Source of the DNA: Chlorocebus sabaeus
Taxonomy: Eukaryota; Chordata; Mammalia; Primates; Cercopithecidae
Reading direction: 5' to 3'
DNA: 64,000 nt
NCBI RefSeq assembly: GCF_047675955.1
Contig: NW_027327412.1
Span: 62,001 to 126,000, forward strand
Under the pieces are notes generated by a model, which saw only the letters and a list, made by a program, of their open reading frames with translations, searched no databases and was not told the DNA's origin. Numbering within the stretch: position 1 is the first letter of the stretch; every line of letters starts with the position of its first letter. Shown in pieces: positions 1-12,180 of the stretch. The position numbers and the translations under genes are program-made.

Positions 1-610
1 AGCCCTCTATGGGTTTCCAAATATCACTTTGCAAATTTCACAAGAACAGTCTTAGTGAACGGCTTCTTGAGGAGAAAGCTGAAACTCTGTGAGATGAACT
101 AACAGAACACAAAGCAGTTTCTCAAAGAGCTTCTTTTCGGTTTTTAGCGGAAGATATTTACTTTTTCACCATAGCCATCTATGTGCTTCCAAATATCACT
201 TTGCAAATTCCACAGAAACAGTCTTAACGAAGGGCTTCTGGAGGGGAAAGTTGTAACTCTGTGAGATAAATTAACAAGACAGAAAGCAGTTTCTCAGAAA
301 GCTTCTTTCCAGTTTTTAAATGAAGATATTTCCTTTTTCACCATAGCCCTCTAGTGGTTCCAAATACCACTTTGCTAATCCCACAAGAATAGTCTTAAGG
401 AAAAGATTCTGGAGGGGAAAGCTGTAAATCTGTGAGATTAATTAACAGAACACAAAACAGTTTCACAGAAACCTTCCTTCCAGTTTTTAACTGAAGAAAT
501 TTCCTTTTTCACCATAGCGCTCTATGGGCTTCCAAATATGACTTTGCAAATCGCACAAGAACAGTCTTAGCGAAAGGCTTGTTGAGGGGAAAGCTGTAAA
601 TCTGTGAGAT
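1..610 (-). repeat. Diverged relic of four HOR monomers
   Basis: This stretch aligns collinearly, at a constant offset of 16641, with the HOR segment at about 16642-17251. Shared unusual bases include GAGGAGAAAGCTGAAACTCT (71 and 16712), TTCGGTTTTTAGCGGAAG, AACGAAGGGCTTCTGGAGG, a monomer with AATAG in place of ACAG, CTGAAGAAATTTCC (491 and 17132) and CAAATCGCACAAG (549 and 17190). Scattered substitutions separate the two, many more than between downstream HOR units. After about 610 the similarity drops to the general monomer level. The best reading is an old copy of part of the HOR, or part of the sequence from which the HOR was amplified. Confidence 0.8.
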
Positions 611-1099
611 GAATTAACATAACACACGGCAGATTCTCAGAAAGCTTTTTTCTAGTTTTTAACGGAAGATATTTCCTTTTTCACCGTAGCCCTCTATGGG
701 CTTCCAAATATCACTTTGAAAATTTCACAACAACAGCCTTAGCAAAAGGCTTCTTGAGGGGAAAGTTGTAACTCTGTGAGTTGAATTGACAGAACACAAA
801 GCAGTTTCTCAGAAAGCTTATTTTCAATTTCTATCTTAGGATAATTCCTTTTTCAAAATAGCCTTCTATGGGCTTCCAAATATCACTTTGCAAATTCCAC
901 AAGAACAGTCTTAGCGAAAGGCTTCTGGAGGAGAAGCTGTAACTTTGTGAGATGAATTAACAGAACAAATAGCAATTTCTCAGAAATCTCCTTTCCAGTT
1001 TTTAACGGAAGTTATTTCCCTTTTCACCATAGCCCTCCATGGGCTTCCAAATATCACTTTGCAAATTCCACAAGAACAGTCTTAGCGAAAGGCTTCTTG

Positions 1100-2690
1100 A
1101 GGGTAAAGCTGTAACTGTTTGAGATGAATTAACAGAACACAAACCAGTTTCTCAGAAATATTCTTTCCAATTTTTAACGGAAGATATTTCCTTTTTTACC
1201 ATAGCACGCTATGGGCTTCCAAATATCACTTTGCAAATTCCACAAGAACAGTCTTAGCGAAAGGCTTCTGTAGGGGAAAGCTCTAAGTCTGTGACATGAA
1301 TTACCAGAGCACAAAGTAGTTTGTAAGAAAGATTCTTTTCAGTTTTTGTCTTAGGATAATTCTTTTTTCACCATAGCCCTCTATGGGCTTCTAAGTATCC
1401 CTTTCCAATTTCCACAAAAACTGTCTGGAGGAAAGACTTCTTGAGGGGAAAGGTATAACTCTGTGAGTTGAATTAAGAGAACACAAAGGAGTTTCGCAGA
1501 ATGCCTCTTTCCAGTTTTTAACGGAACATATTTCCTTTTTCACCAGAGTCCTTATGGGCTTCTAGATATCACTTTCTAAATTCCACAAGAACAGTCTTAG
1601 CAAAAGGCTTCTTGAGGGGAAAGCAGTAACTCTGTGAGATGTATTAACAGAACACAAAGCATTTTCTCAGAAAACTTCTTTTCAGTATTTATCTTAGGAT
1701 ATTTCCTTTTTCACCATAGCCCTCTATGGGCTTCAAAATATCACATTGCAAATTCCACAAGAACAGGCTTAGTGAAAGGCATCTTGAGGGGAAAGCTGTA
1801 ACCCTGTGAGATGAATTAACAGAACACAAACAGTTTCCCAGAAAGCTTCTTTTCAGCTTTTATCTTAGGATACTTCCTTTTTCACATTGACGTCTATGGG
1901 TTTCCAAATATCACTTTGCAAATTTCACAAGAACAGGCTAGGTGAAAGGCTTCCTGAGGGGAAAGCTGTAACTCTGTGACATGAATTAACAGAACAAAAA
2001 GCAGTTTCTCAGAAAACTTCTTTCCAGTTTTTAACGGAAGATATTTCCTTTTTCACGGTAGCCCTCGATGGGCTTCCAAATATCACTTTGCAAATTCCAC
2101 AAGAAAAGGCTTGGCGAAAGGCTTATTGAGGGGAAAGCTGTAACTCTGTGAGATGAATTAACACAACACAAAGCAGTTTTTCAGAAAGCTTCTCTTCAGT
2201 TTTTATCTTAAGATATTTCCTTTTTCACCACAGCCCTCTTTGGGCTTCTAAACATCACTTTCCAAATTCCACAAGAACTGTCTTGGGGAAAGGCTTCTTG
2301 AGAGGAAAGCTGTAACTCTGTGGGTTGAATTAACAGAAAACAAAGCAGTTTCTCACAAAGCTTCTTTCCAGTTTTTAACTGAAGATATTTCCTTTTTCAC
2401 CATAGCCCTCTAGGGGTTCCAAATATCACTTTGCATATTCCACAAGAACAGTCTTAGCGAAAGGTTTTTTAAGGGGAAACCTGTAAATCTGTGAGATGAA
2501 TTAACAGAACACAAGGCATTTTCTCAGAAAGCTTCTCTCCAGTGTTTGTCTTGGGACATTTCCTTTTTCACCACAGCCCTCTATGCTCTTCTAAATATCA
2601 CTTTCCAAATTCCACAAGAACAGTCTTAGGGAAAGGCTTCTTGAGGGGAAAGCTGTAACTCTGTGAGATGAATTAACAGGACACAAAGCA
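1100..2690 (-). repeat. Segmental duplication within flank, copy 1
   Basis: About nine monomers are repeated at 3160-4579. Shared rare variants include AAACCAGTTTCTCAGAAATA (1141 and 3201), TTTGTAAGAAAGATTC, ACACAAAGGAGTTT, the CACGGTAGCCCTCGATGGG monomer, and TTTTTTAAGGGGAAACCTGT. The offset is 2060 bp (12 monomers) in the first part and 1889 bp (11 monomers) after about 1750, because copy 2 has lost one monomer. The edges are approximate; similarity fades into the general monomer background. Confidence 0.85.
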
Positions 2691-3159
2691 GTCTCTCAGA
2701 AAGCTTCTTTCCAGTATTTAACTGAAGATATTTCCTTTTTCACTATAGCCCTCTGTGGGCTTCCAAATATCACTTTGGAAATCCCACAAGAACAGTCTTA
2801 GCTAAAGGCTTCTTGAGGGGAAAGCTGTAACTCTGTGAGATGAAATAACAGAGTACAAAATAGTTTTTTAGAAAGCTTCTTTTCAGTTTTTGTCTTGGGA
2901 TATTTCCTTTTTCACCATAGCCCTCTACGGGATACTGAGTATCACTTTCCAATTTCCACCAAAACAGTCTTAGCGAAAGGCTTCTTGAGGGGAAAGCTGT
3001 AACTCTGTGAGATGAACTAACAGAATACAAAGCAGTTTCTCAGAAAGCTTCTTTCCAGTTTTTAACGGAAGATATCTCCTTTTACACCATAGCCCTTTAA
3101 GGGCTTCCAAATATCACTTTGCAAATTCCACAAGAACAGTCTTAGCGAAAGGCTTCTTG

Positions 3160-4579
3160 AGGGGAAAGCTGTAACTGTGTGAGATCAATAAACAGAACAC
3201 AAACCAGTTTCTCAGAAATATTCTTTCCAATTTTTAACGGAAGATATTTCCTTTTTTACCATAGCACTCTATGGGCTTCCAAATATCACTTTGCAAATTC
3301 CACAAGAACAGTCTTAGCGAAAGGCTTCTGTAGGGAAAGCTCTAAGTCTGTGACATGAATTAACAGAGCACAAAGTAGTTTGTAAGAAAGATTCTTTTCA
3401 GTTTTTGTCTTAGGATATTTCTTTTTTCACCATAGCCCTCTATGGGCTTCTAAGTATCCCTTTACAATTTCCACAAAAACTGTCTGAAGGAAAGACTTCT
3501 TGAGGGGAAAGGTGTAACTCTGTGAGTTGAATTAAGAGAACACAAAGGAGTTTTGCAGAATGCCTCTTTCCAGTGTTTAATGGAACATATTTCCTTTTTC
3601 ACCAGAGTCCTTATGGGCTTCTAGATATCACTTTCTAAATTCCACAAGAACAGTCTTAGCAAAAGGCTTCTTGAGGGGAAAGCAGTAACTCTGTGAGATG
3701 TATTAACAGAACACAAAGCATTTTCTCAGAAAGCTTCTTTTCAGTTTTTATCTTAGGATATTTCCTTTTTCACCATAGACCTCTATGGGCTTCAAAATAT
3801 CACTTTGCAAATTTCACAAGAACAGGCTAGGTGAAAGGCTTCCTGAGGGGAAAGCTGTAACTCTGTGACATGAATTAACAGAACAAAAAGCAGTTTCTCA
3901 GAAAACTTCTTTCCAGTTTTTAACGGAAGATATTTCCTTTTTCACGGTAGCCCTCGATGGGCTTCCAAATATCACTTTGCAAATTCCACAAGAAAAGGCT
4001 TGGCGAAAGGCTTATTGAGGGGAAAGCTGTAACTCTGTGAGATGAATTAACACAACACAAAGCCGTTTCTCAGAAAGCTTCTCTTCAGTTTTTATCGTAA
4101 GATATTTCCTTTTTCACCACAGCCCTCTTTGGGCTTCTAAACATCACTTTCCAAATTACACAAGAACTGTCTTGGGGAAAGGCTTCTTGAGAGGAAAGCT
4201 GTAACTCTGTGGGTTGAATTAACAGAAAACAAAGCAGTTTCTCAGAAAGCTTCTTTCCAGTTTTTAACGGAAGATATTTCCTTTTTCACCATAGCCCTCT
4301 ATGGGCTTCCAAATATCACTTTGCATATTCCACAAGAACACTCTTAGCGAAAGATTTTTTAAGGGGAAACCTGTAAATCTGTGAGATGAATTAACAGAAC
4401 ACAAAGTATTTTCTCAGAAAGCTTCTCTCCAGTTTTTGTCTTGGGACATTTCTTTTTTCACCACAGCCCTCTATGCTCTTCTAAATATCACTTTCCAAAT
4501 TCCACAAGATCAGTCTTAGGGAAAGGCTTCTTGAGGGGAAAGCTGTAACTCTGTGAGATGAATTAACAGAACACAAAGC
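3160..4579 (-). repeat. Segmental duplication within flank, copy 2 (one monomer shorter)
   Basis: Partner of 1100-2690. Near 3790-3830 the text passes from the monomer matching copy 1 at about 1730 straight into the one matching 1910 onward (AATTTCACAAGAACAGGCTA), so one 171-bp monomer is missing. Substitutions between the copies are far fewer than between neighbouring monomers, so the duplication is younger than the monomers themselves but older than the HOR array. Confidence 0.85.
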
Positions 4580-6680
4580 AGTTTCTCAGAAAGCTTCTTT
4601 CCAGTTTTTAACGGAATATATTTCCTTTTTCACAATAGCCCTCTATGTTCTTCGAAATATCACTCCATATTCCACAAGAACAGTCTTAGTGAAAGGCTTC
4701 TGGAGGGGAAAGCTGTAACTCTGTGAGATGAATTAACAGAACACAACGCAGTTTCTCAGAAAGCTTCTTTCCTGTTTTAACGGAAAATATTTCGTTTTTC
4801 ACCATAGCCCTCTATGGGGTTCCAAATAACACTTTGCAAATGCCACAAAAACAGTCTTAGCGAAAGGCTTCTTGAGGGGAAAGCTATAACTCTGTGAGAT
4901 GAAATAACAGAACACAAAGTAGTTTCTCAGAAAGCTTCTTTCCAGTTTTTAACGGAAGATATTTCCTTTTCACCGTAGCCCTCTATGGGCTTCCAAATAT
5001 CATTTTGCAAATTCCACAAGAACAGTCTTAGCGCAAGGCTTTTTGAGGGGAAAGCTGTAACTCTGTGAGATAAATAAACAGAACACAAAGCAGTTTCTCA
5101 GAAAGATTCTTTCCAGTTTTTGTCTTAGGATATTTCCTTTTTCATCATAGCCCTCTATGTGCTTCCAAATAAAACTTTGAAAATTCCACAAGAACAGTCT
5201 TAACGAAAGGATTCTTGAGGGGAAAGCTCTAACTCTGTGAGATGAATTAACAGAACACAACGCAGTTGCTCAGAAAGCTCCTTTCCAGTTTTTAACTGAA
5301 GATATTTCCTTTTTCACCTTTGCCCTCTTGGGGCTTCCAAATATCACTTTGCAAATTCCACAAGAACAGACTTAGCGAAAGGCTTCCTGAGGGGAAAGCT
5401 GTTAATCTGTGAGATGAATTAACAGTACACAAAGCAGTTTCTCAGAAATCTTCTTTCCAGTTTTTCACAGAGAATATTTCCTTTTTCACCATAGCCCTCT
5501 ATGGCCTTCTAAATATCACTTTTCAAATTCCACAAGAACAGTCTTAGGGAAAGCTTCTTGAGGGGAAGGCTGTAACTCTGTGAAATGAAATAACAGAACA
5601 CAAATCAGTTTCTCAGATATCATCTTTCCAGTTTTTTACGGAAGATATTTCCTTTCTTACCAAAGCCGTCTTTGGCCTTCCAAATATCTCTTTTCAAATT
5701 CCACAAGAACAGTCTTAGAGAAAGGCTTTTTGAGGGGAAAGCTGTAACTCTGTGCGATGAATTAACAGAACACAAAGCATTTTCGCAGAAAACTTCTTTC
5801 CAGTTTTTAACAGAAGATATTTCCTTTCTTACCAAAGCCGTCTTTGGCCTTCCAAATATCACTTTGCAAATTACACAAGAACAGTGTTAGCGAAATGCTT
5901 CTTGAGGGGAAAGCTGTAACTCTGGGAAACGAATTTACAGAACACAAAGCAGTTTCTCAGAAAGCTTCTTTCCAGTTTTTAACTGAAGATATTTCCGTTT
6001 TCACTATAGACCACTTTGGTTTTCCAAATACCACTTTGCAAATTCCACAAGAACACTCTTAACGAAAGGCTTCTTGAGGGGAAAGCTGTAACTCTGTGAG
6101 ACGAATTAACAGAACACAAAGCAGTTTCTCACAAAGCTGCTTTCCAGTTTTTAACTGAAGATATTTCCTTTTTCACCATAGGCCTCTATGGGCTTCTAAA
6201 TATCACTTTGCAAATTCCACAAGAACAGTCTTAGCGAAAGGCTTCCTGAGGGGAAAGCTGTAAGTCTGTGAGATGAATTAACAGAACACAAAGTAGTTTC
6301 TCAGAAAGCTTCTTTTCAGTTTTTATCTTAGGATATTTCCTTTTTCACCATAGCCCTCTATGGGCTTCCAAATATCTCTTTGCAAATTCCACAAGAAGAG
6401 ACTTAGCGAAAGGCTTCTTGAAGGGAAAGATGTAACTCTGTGAGTTGAATTAACACAACACAGAGCTGTTTCTCAGAAAGCTTCTTTCCAGTTTTGAAGG
6501 GAAGATATTTCCTTTTTCACCATAGCCCTCTATGGGCTTCCAAATATCCCTTTGCCAATTCCACAAGAACAGCCTTAGCAAAAGGCTTCTTGAAGGGAAA
6601 GATGTAACTCTGTGAGATGAATTAACAGAACACAGAGCAGTTTCTCAGAAAGCTTCTTTCCAGTTTTGAACGGAAGATAC

Positions 6681-6697
6681 TTCCTTTTTCACCATAG
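6681..6697 (-). other. pJ-alpha-like motif, representative copy
   Basis: TTCCTTTTTCACCATAG fits the pJ-alpha (A-box) pattern TTCCTTTTYCACCRTAG exactly. In human alpha satellite this motif and the CENP-B box are alternative states of the same monomer position. Most monomers in the window carry this exact 17-mer or a one- or two-base variant, so the array is A-box type throughout. No complete CENP-B box was found at this position in the monomers I checked. Confidence 0.75.
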
Positions 6698-6710
6698 CCC
6701 TCTATGGGCT
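6692..6710. other. Dyad symmetry at the A-box, representative copy
   Basis: Two overlapping inverted repeats occupy this site: CCATAG-CCCT-CTATGG (6-bp arms, 4-nt loop) and AGCCC-TCTAT-GGGCT (5-bp arms, 5-nt loop). The consensus monomer keeps both. Many individual monomers lose one or both by substitution (for example CTAAGGG in place of CTATGGG). A cruciform or hairpin is possible; none is shown. Confidence 0.6.
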
Positions 6711-9700
6711 TCCAAATATCACTTTGCCAATTCCACAAGAACAGCCTTAGCGAAAGGCTTCTTGAAGGGAGAGATGTAACTCTGTGAGATGAATTAACAG
6801 AACACAGAGCAGTTTCTCAGAAAGATTCTTTCCAGTTTTGAACGGAAGATATTGTCTTTTTCAACATAGCCATCTATAGGCTTCCAAATATCTCTTTGCC
6901 AATTCCACAAGAACAGCCTTAGCGAAAGCCTTCTTGTAGGGAAGGATGTAACTCTGTGAGATGAATTAATGGAACACAAAGCAGTTTCTCAGAAAGATTC
7001 TTTCCAGTTTTTAACGGAAGATATTCCCTTTTTCACCATAGACCTCTATGAACTTCCAAATATCACTTTGCAAATTCCACAAGAACAGTCTTAGCGAAAC
7101 GTTTCTTGAGGAGAAATCTGTAACTCCGTGCGATGAATTAACAAAACACAAAGCAGTTTCTCAGAAAGCTTCTTTGCAGTTCTTATCTTAGGATATTTCC
7201 TTTTTCACCATAGCCCTCTAGGAGTTCCAAATATCACTTTGCAAATTCCAAAAGAACAGTCTTATCGAAAGGCTTCTTGAGGAGAAAACTGTAACTCTGG
7301 ACACGAATTAACAGAACACAAAGCACTTTCTCAGAAAGCTTCCTTCCAGTTTTTAACGGAAGATATTTCCTTTTTCACCATAGCACTCTATGGGCTTCCA
7401 AACATCACTTTGCAAATTCCACAAGAACAGTCTTATCGAAAGGCTTCTTGAGGGGAAAGCTGTAACTCTGTGACATGCATTAACAGAACACAAAGCAGTT
7501 TCTCAAAAGCTTCTTTGCAGTTCTTATCTTAGGATATTTCCTTTTTCACCATAGCCCTATATGGCTTCCAATTATCACTTTGCAAATTCCACAAGAACAG
7601 TCTAAGCGAATGGCTTCTTGAGGGGAAAGCTGTAACTCTTTGAGATGAATGAACAGAACACAAAGAAGTTTCTCAGAAAGCTTCTTTCCAGTTTTAAACT
7701 GAAGATATTTCCTTTTTTACCATAGCCCTCTAAGGGCTTCCAAATATCACTTTGCAAATTCCACAAGAACAGTCTTAGCGAAAGGCTTCTTGAGGGGAAA
7801 GCTGTAACTCTGTGAGATGAATTAACAGAACATGAAGCAGTTTCTCAAAAGCTTCTTTTCAGTTTTTATCTTGGGATATTTCCTTTTTCACCCTAGACAT
7901 CTAAGGACTTAAAAATAGCACTTTGCAAATTCCACAAGAACATTCTTAGCAAAAGTCTTCTTGAGGGGAAATCTGTAATTCTGTGAGATGAATTATCAGG
8001 ACACAAAGCAGTTTATCAGAAAGCTTCTTTCCAGTTTTTAACGGAAGATATTTCCTTTTTCACTATAGCCCTCTATGGGCTTCCAATATCACATTGAAAA
8101 TTCCACAAGATCAGTCTTAGCGAAAGGCTTCTTGAAGTGAAAGCTGTAAGTCTGTGAGATGAATTAACAGAACACAAAGCAGTTTCTCAGAAAGCTTCTT
8201 TGCAGTTTTTAACGTAAGACATTTCCTTTTTCACCATAGCCCTCTATGGGCTTCCAAATATCACTTTGCAAATTCCACAAGAACAGTCATAGCGAAAGGC
8301 TTCTTGAGTGGAAAGCTGTATCTGTGAGATGAATTAACAGAACACATAGCAGTTTCTCAGAAACCTTCTTTCCAGGTTTTAACTGAAGGTATTTCCTTTG
8401 TCACCAGAGCCCGCTTTGGGCTTCCAAATATCACTTTGCAAATTCCACAAGAACAGTCTTAGCAAAAGGCTTCTTGAGGGGAAAACTGTATCTCTGTGAG
8501 ATGAATTCACAGAACACAAAGCAGTTTCTCAGAAATCTTCTTTTCAGTTTTTATCTTAGGATATTTCCTGTTTCACCGTAGACCTCTATGGGCTTCCAAA
8601 TATCACGTTCCAAATTCCACAAGAACATTCTTAGCGAAAGGCTTCTTGAGGGGAACACTGTAACTCTTTGAGATGAATTAACAGAACACAAAGCAGTTAC
8701 TCAGAAAGCTTGTTTTCATTTTTTATCTTAGGATATTTCCTTTTTCACCATAGCCCTCTATGGGCTTCCAAATATCACTTTGCAAATTTCAAAAGAACAG
8801 TCTTATTGAACGGTTTCTTGAGAAGAAAGCTGTAACTGTGTGAGATGTATTAACAGAAGACAAAGCAGTTTCTCAGAAAGCTTCTTTCCACATTTTAAGG
8901 GAACATATTTCATTTTCACCATAGCCCTCTATGGGCTTTCAAGTATCACTTTGCGAATTTCACAAGAACAGTCTAAGCGAAATGCTTCTTGAGGGGAAAG
9001 CTGTAAATCTGTGAGATGAATTATCGGAACACAAAGCATTTTCTCAGAAAGCTTCTTTCCAGTTTTTAACAGAAGATATTTCCTTTTTCACCATAGCTCT
9101 CTATGGGCTTCCAAATATCACTTTGCACATTCCACACGAACAGTCTTAGCGAAAGGCTTCTTGAGGGGAAAGCTGTAACTCTGTGAGATGAATTAACAGA
9201 ACACAAAGCAGTTTCTCAGAAAGCTTCTTTACAGTTTTTCACAGAAGATATTTCCTTTTTCACCATAGCACTCTATGGGCTTCCAAATATCCTTTGCAAA
9301 TTTCACAAAAACAATCTTACTGAATTGGTTCTTGAAGGGAAAGCTGTAACACTGTGAGACGAATTAACGGAACACAAAGCAGTTTCTGAGAAAGCTTCTT
9401 TTCAGTTGTTATCTTAGGATATTTCCTTTTTCTCCGTAGCCCTCTATGGGCTTACAAATATGACTTTGCAAATTCCACAAGAACAGCCTTAGTGAAAGGC
9501 TTCTTGAGTGGAAAGCTGTAACTCTGTGGGAAGAATTAACAGAACACAAAGCAGTTTCGCTGAAAGCTTCTTTACAGTTTTTAACAGAAGATATTTCGTT
9601 TTTCGCCGTAGCCCTCTATGGACTTCCAAATATCCCTTTGCAAATTCCACAAGAACAGTCTTTGCGAAAGTCTTCTTGAGGGGAAAGCTGTAACTCTGTG

Positions 9701-10650
9701 AAATGAATTAACAGAACACAAAGCAGTTTCTCAGAAAGCTTCTTACCAGTTTTTAATGGAAGATATTTCCTTTTTCACCTTAACCCTCTATGGGCTTCCA
9801 AATATCACTTTGCAAATTCCACAAGAACAGTCTTAGAGAAAGGCTTCTTGAACGGCAAGCTGTAACTCTGTGAGATGAACTAAGAACACACAAAGCAGTT
9901 TCTCAGAATGCTTCTTTCCAGTTTTTTACGGAAGATATTTCCTTTTTCACCGTAACCCTCTATGGGCTTCCAAATATCACTTTGCAAATTCCACAAGAAC
10001 AGTCTTAGCGAAAGGCTTCTAGAGGGGAAAGCAGTAACTGTGAGATGAATTAACCGAACACAAAGCAGTTTCTCAGAAAGCTTCTTTCCAGTTTTAAAGG
10101 CAAGATTTTCCTTTTTCACCATAATCCTCTAAGGGCTTCCAAATATCACTTTACAAATTCCACAAGAACAGTCTTAGTGAAAGGCTTCTTGAGAGTAACG
10201 CAGTAACTCTGTGAGATGAATTAACAGAACACAAAGCAATTTCTCAGAAAGCTTCATTCCAGTTTTTAACGGAAGATATTTCCTTTTGCACCATAGCCCT
10301 CTATGGTCTTCCAAATATCACTTTGAAAATTCCTCAAGAACAGTCTTAGCGAAAGGCTGCTTGAGGGGAAAGCTCTAACTCTGTGAGACGAATTAACAAA
10401 ACACAAAGCAGTTTCTCAGAAAGCTTCTTTCCAGTTTTTAACGGAAGATATTTCCTTTTTCGCCATAGCCCTCTATGGGCTTCCAATATCACTTTGGAAT
10501 ATCCACAGGAAGAATCGTAGAGAATGGCTTCTTCCTGGGAAAGCAGTAACTCTGTGAGATGAATTAACAGAATACAGAGCAGATTCTCAGAAAGCTTCTT
10601 TCCAGTTTTTAACGGAATATATTTCCTTTTTCACCATAGCCCACTATGGG

Positions 10651-10821
10651 CTTCCAAATATCACATTTCAAGTTCCGCAAGTACCACCTTATCGAAAGGC
10701 TTCTTTAAGGAAAGCTGTAACTCTGTGAGATGAATTAACAGAACACAAAGCAGTTTCTCAGAAAGCTTCCTTCCAGTTTTTAATGGAAGATATTTCCTTT
10801 TTCACCATAGTCCTCTATGGG
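10651..10821 (-). repeat. Isolated flank monomer related to an HOR monomer
   Basis: This 171-bp monomer has CAAGTTCCGCAAG followed by CTTCTTTAAGGAAAGCTG. Both are diagnostic of the HOR monomer with CAAGTTCCGCAAGAACAACC and CTTGTTTAAGG (for example near 18902 and 35716). The neighbouring monomers do not continue the match, so this is a single shared monomer type, not a relic of a longer block. Confidence 0.6.
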
Positions 10822-11883
10822 CTTCCAAATATCACTTTGCAAATTACACAACAGCCTTAGCGAAAGGCTTCTTGAGGGTAAAGCTATAACTCTGTGAGTT
10901 GAATTTTCAGAATACAAAGCAGTTTCTCAGAAAGCTTCTTTTCAGTTTTTATCTTAGGACATTTCCTTTTTCACCACAGCCCTGCATCGGCTTCCAAATA
11001 TCCGTTTGCAAATTCCACAAGAACAGTCTTAGCGAAAGGCTTCTGGAGGGGAATGCTGTAACTCGGTGAGATGAATTAACAGAACACAAAGCAGTTTCTC
11101 AGAAAGCTTCTTTCTAGTTTTCAACGGAAGATATTTCCTTTTTCACCATAGACATCCATGGGATTCCAAATATTCCTTTGCAAATTCCACAAGAACAGTC
11201 TTAGCGAAAGACTTCTTGAGGGGAAAACTGTAACTCTGTGAGATGAGCTAACGGAACAAAAAGCAGTTTCGCAGAAAGCTTCATTTCGGTTTTTATCTTA
11301 GGATATTTCCATTTTCACCATAGCCCTCTAAGGGCTTCCAAATATCACTTTGCAAATTCCAACAGAACAGTCTTACCGAAAGGCTTCTTGAGGGGAACGC
11401 TGTAACTCTTTGAGATGAATTAGCAGAACACAAAGCCGTTTCTCAGAAAGCTACTTTCTAGTTTTTAAGGGAAGATATTTCCTTTTTCACCAACGCCGTC
11501 TATGGACTTCCAAATATCACTTTTCAAATTCCACGAGAACAGTCTTAGCGAAAGGCTTCTTTAGGGGAAAGCTGTAACACTTTGAGATGAATAAACCAAA
11601 CACAAAGCAGTTTCTCAGAAAGCTTCTTTCCACTTTTTAACGGAAGATATTTCCTTTTCCATCATGAACCCCTAAGGGCTGCCAAATATCACTTTGTAAA
11701 TTCCACAAGAACAGTCTAAGCGACAGGCTTCTTGAGGGGAAAGCTGTAACTCTGTGAGATGAATTAACAGAACACAAAGCAGTTTCTCAGAAAGCTTCTT
11801 TTCAGTTTTTATCTTATGCTGTTTCCTTTTTCACCATAGCCCTCTAGGGGCTTCCAAATATCACTTTGGAAATTCCACAAATC

Positions 11884-12180
11884 AGTCTTAGTGATCGGCT
11901 TCTTCAGGTTAAAGCTGTAACTCTGTGAGATGAATTAACAGAACACATAGCAGTTTCTCACAAAGCTTCTTTTCTGATTTAACGGAAGATATGGCTTTTT
12001 CACCGTACCCCTCTATGGGCTTCAAATTTCACTTTGCAAAATCCACAAGAACATTCTTAGCGAAAAGCTTCTTGAGGGTAAAGCTGTAACTCTGTAAGAT
12101 GAATTAATAAAACACTAAGCAGTTTCTGAGAAAGCTTCTTTTCAGTTTTTATCTTAGGATATTTCCTTTCTCACCATAGC
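11884..12180 (-). repeat. Two-monomer block shared with the first HOR unit
   Basis: The block carries TGATCGGCTTCTTCAGGTTA, TTCTGATTTAACGGAAGATA, CCGTACCCCTCTA, TTCAAATTTCACTTTGCAAA and CTGTAAGATGAATTAA. All recur in the same order at 14973-15262, offset 3089 bp (18 monomers). Differences are few. None of these variants appear in the later HOR units, so the block links the flank to the rearranged first unit. Confidence 0.85.

Larger units (their letters stand above)
6365..7052 (-). repeat. Island of four canonical 172-bp Old World monkey-type monomers
   Basis: Monomers 6365-6536, 6537-6708, 6709-6880 and 6881-7052 are each exactly 172 bp and are more alike than their neighbours. They share GAAGGGAAAGATGTAACTC (or close forms), mostly ACACAGAGCAGTTTCTCAG, CCAGTTTTGAACGG, and from the second monomer TTTGCCAATTCCACAAGAACAGCC. 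These are the bases I recall for the African green monkey 172-bp alpha-satellite consensus, and they differ from the GAAAGCTGTAAC / TTTGCAAATTCC form used elsewhere in the window. The similarity fades during the fourth monomer. Canonical type is by recollection; the local amplification is seen directly. Confidence 0.75.

Noticed and set aside
4788..4806. TTCGTTTTTCACCATAG and similar forms (also near 9595, 14739, 17826) as CENP-B boxes at the usual position
   Set aside because: They begin with TTCG but lack the required A and the CGGG half; they are single-base variants of the pJ-alpha-like motif.
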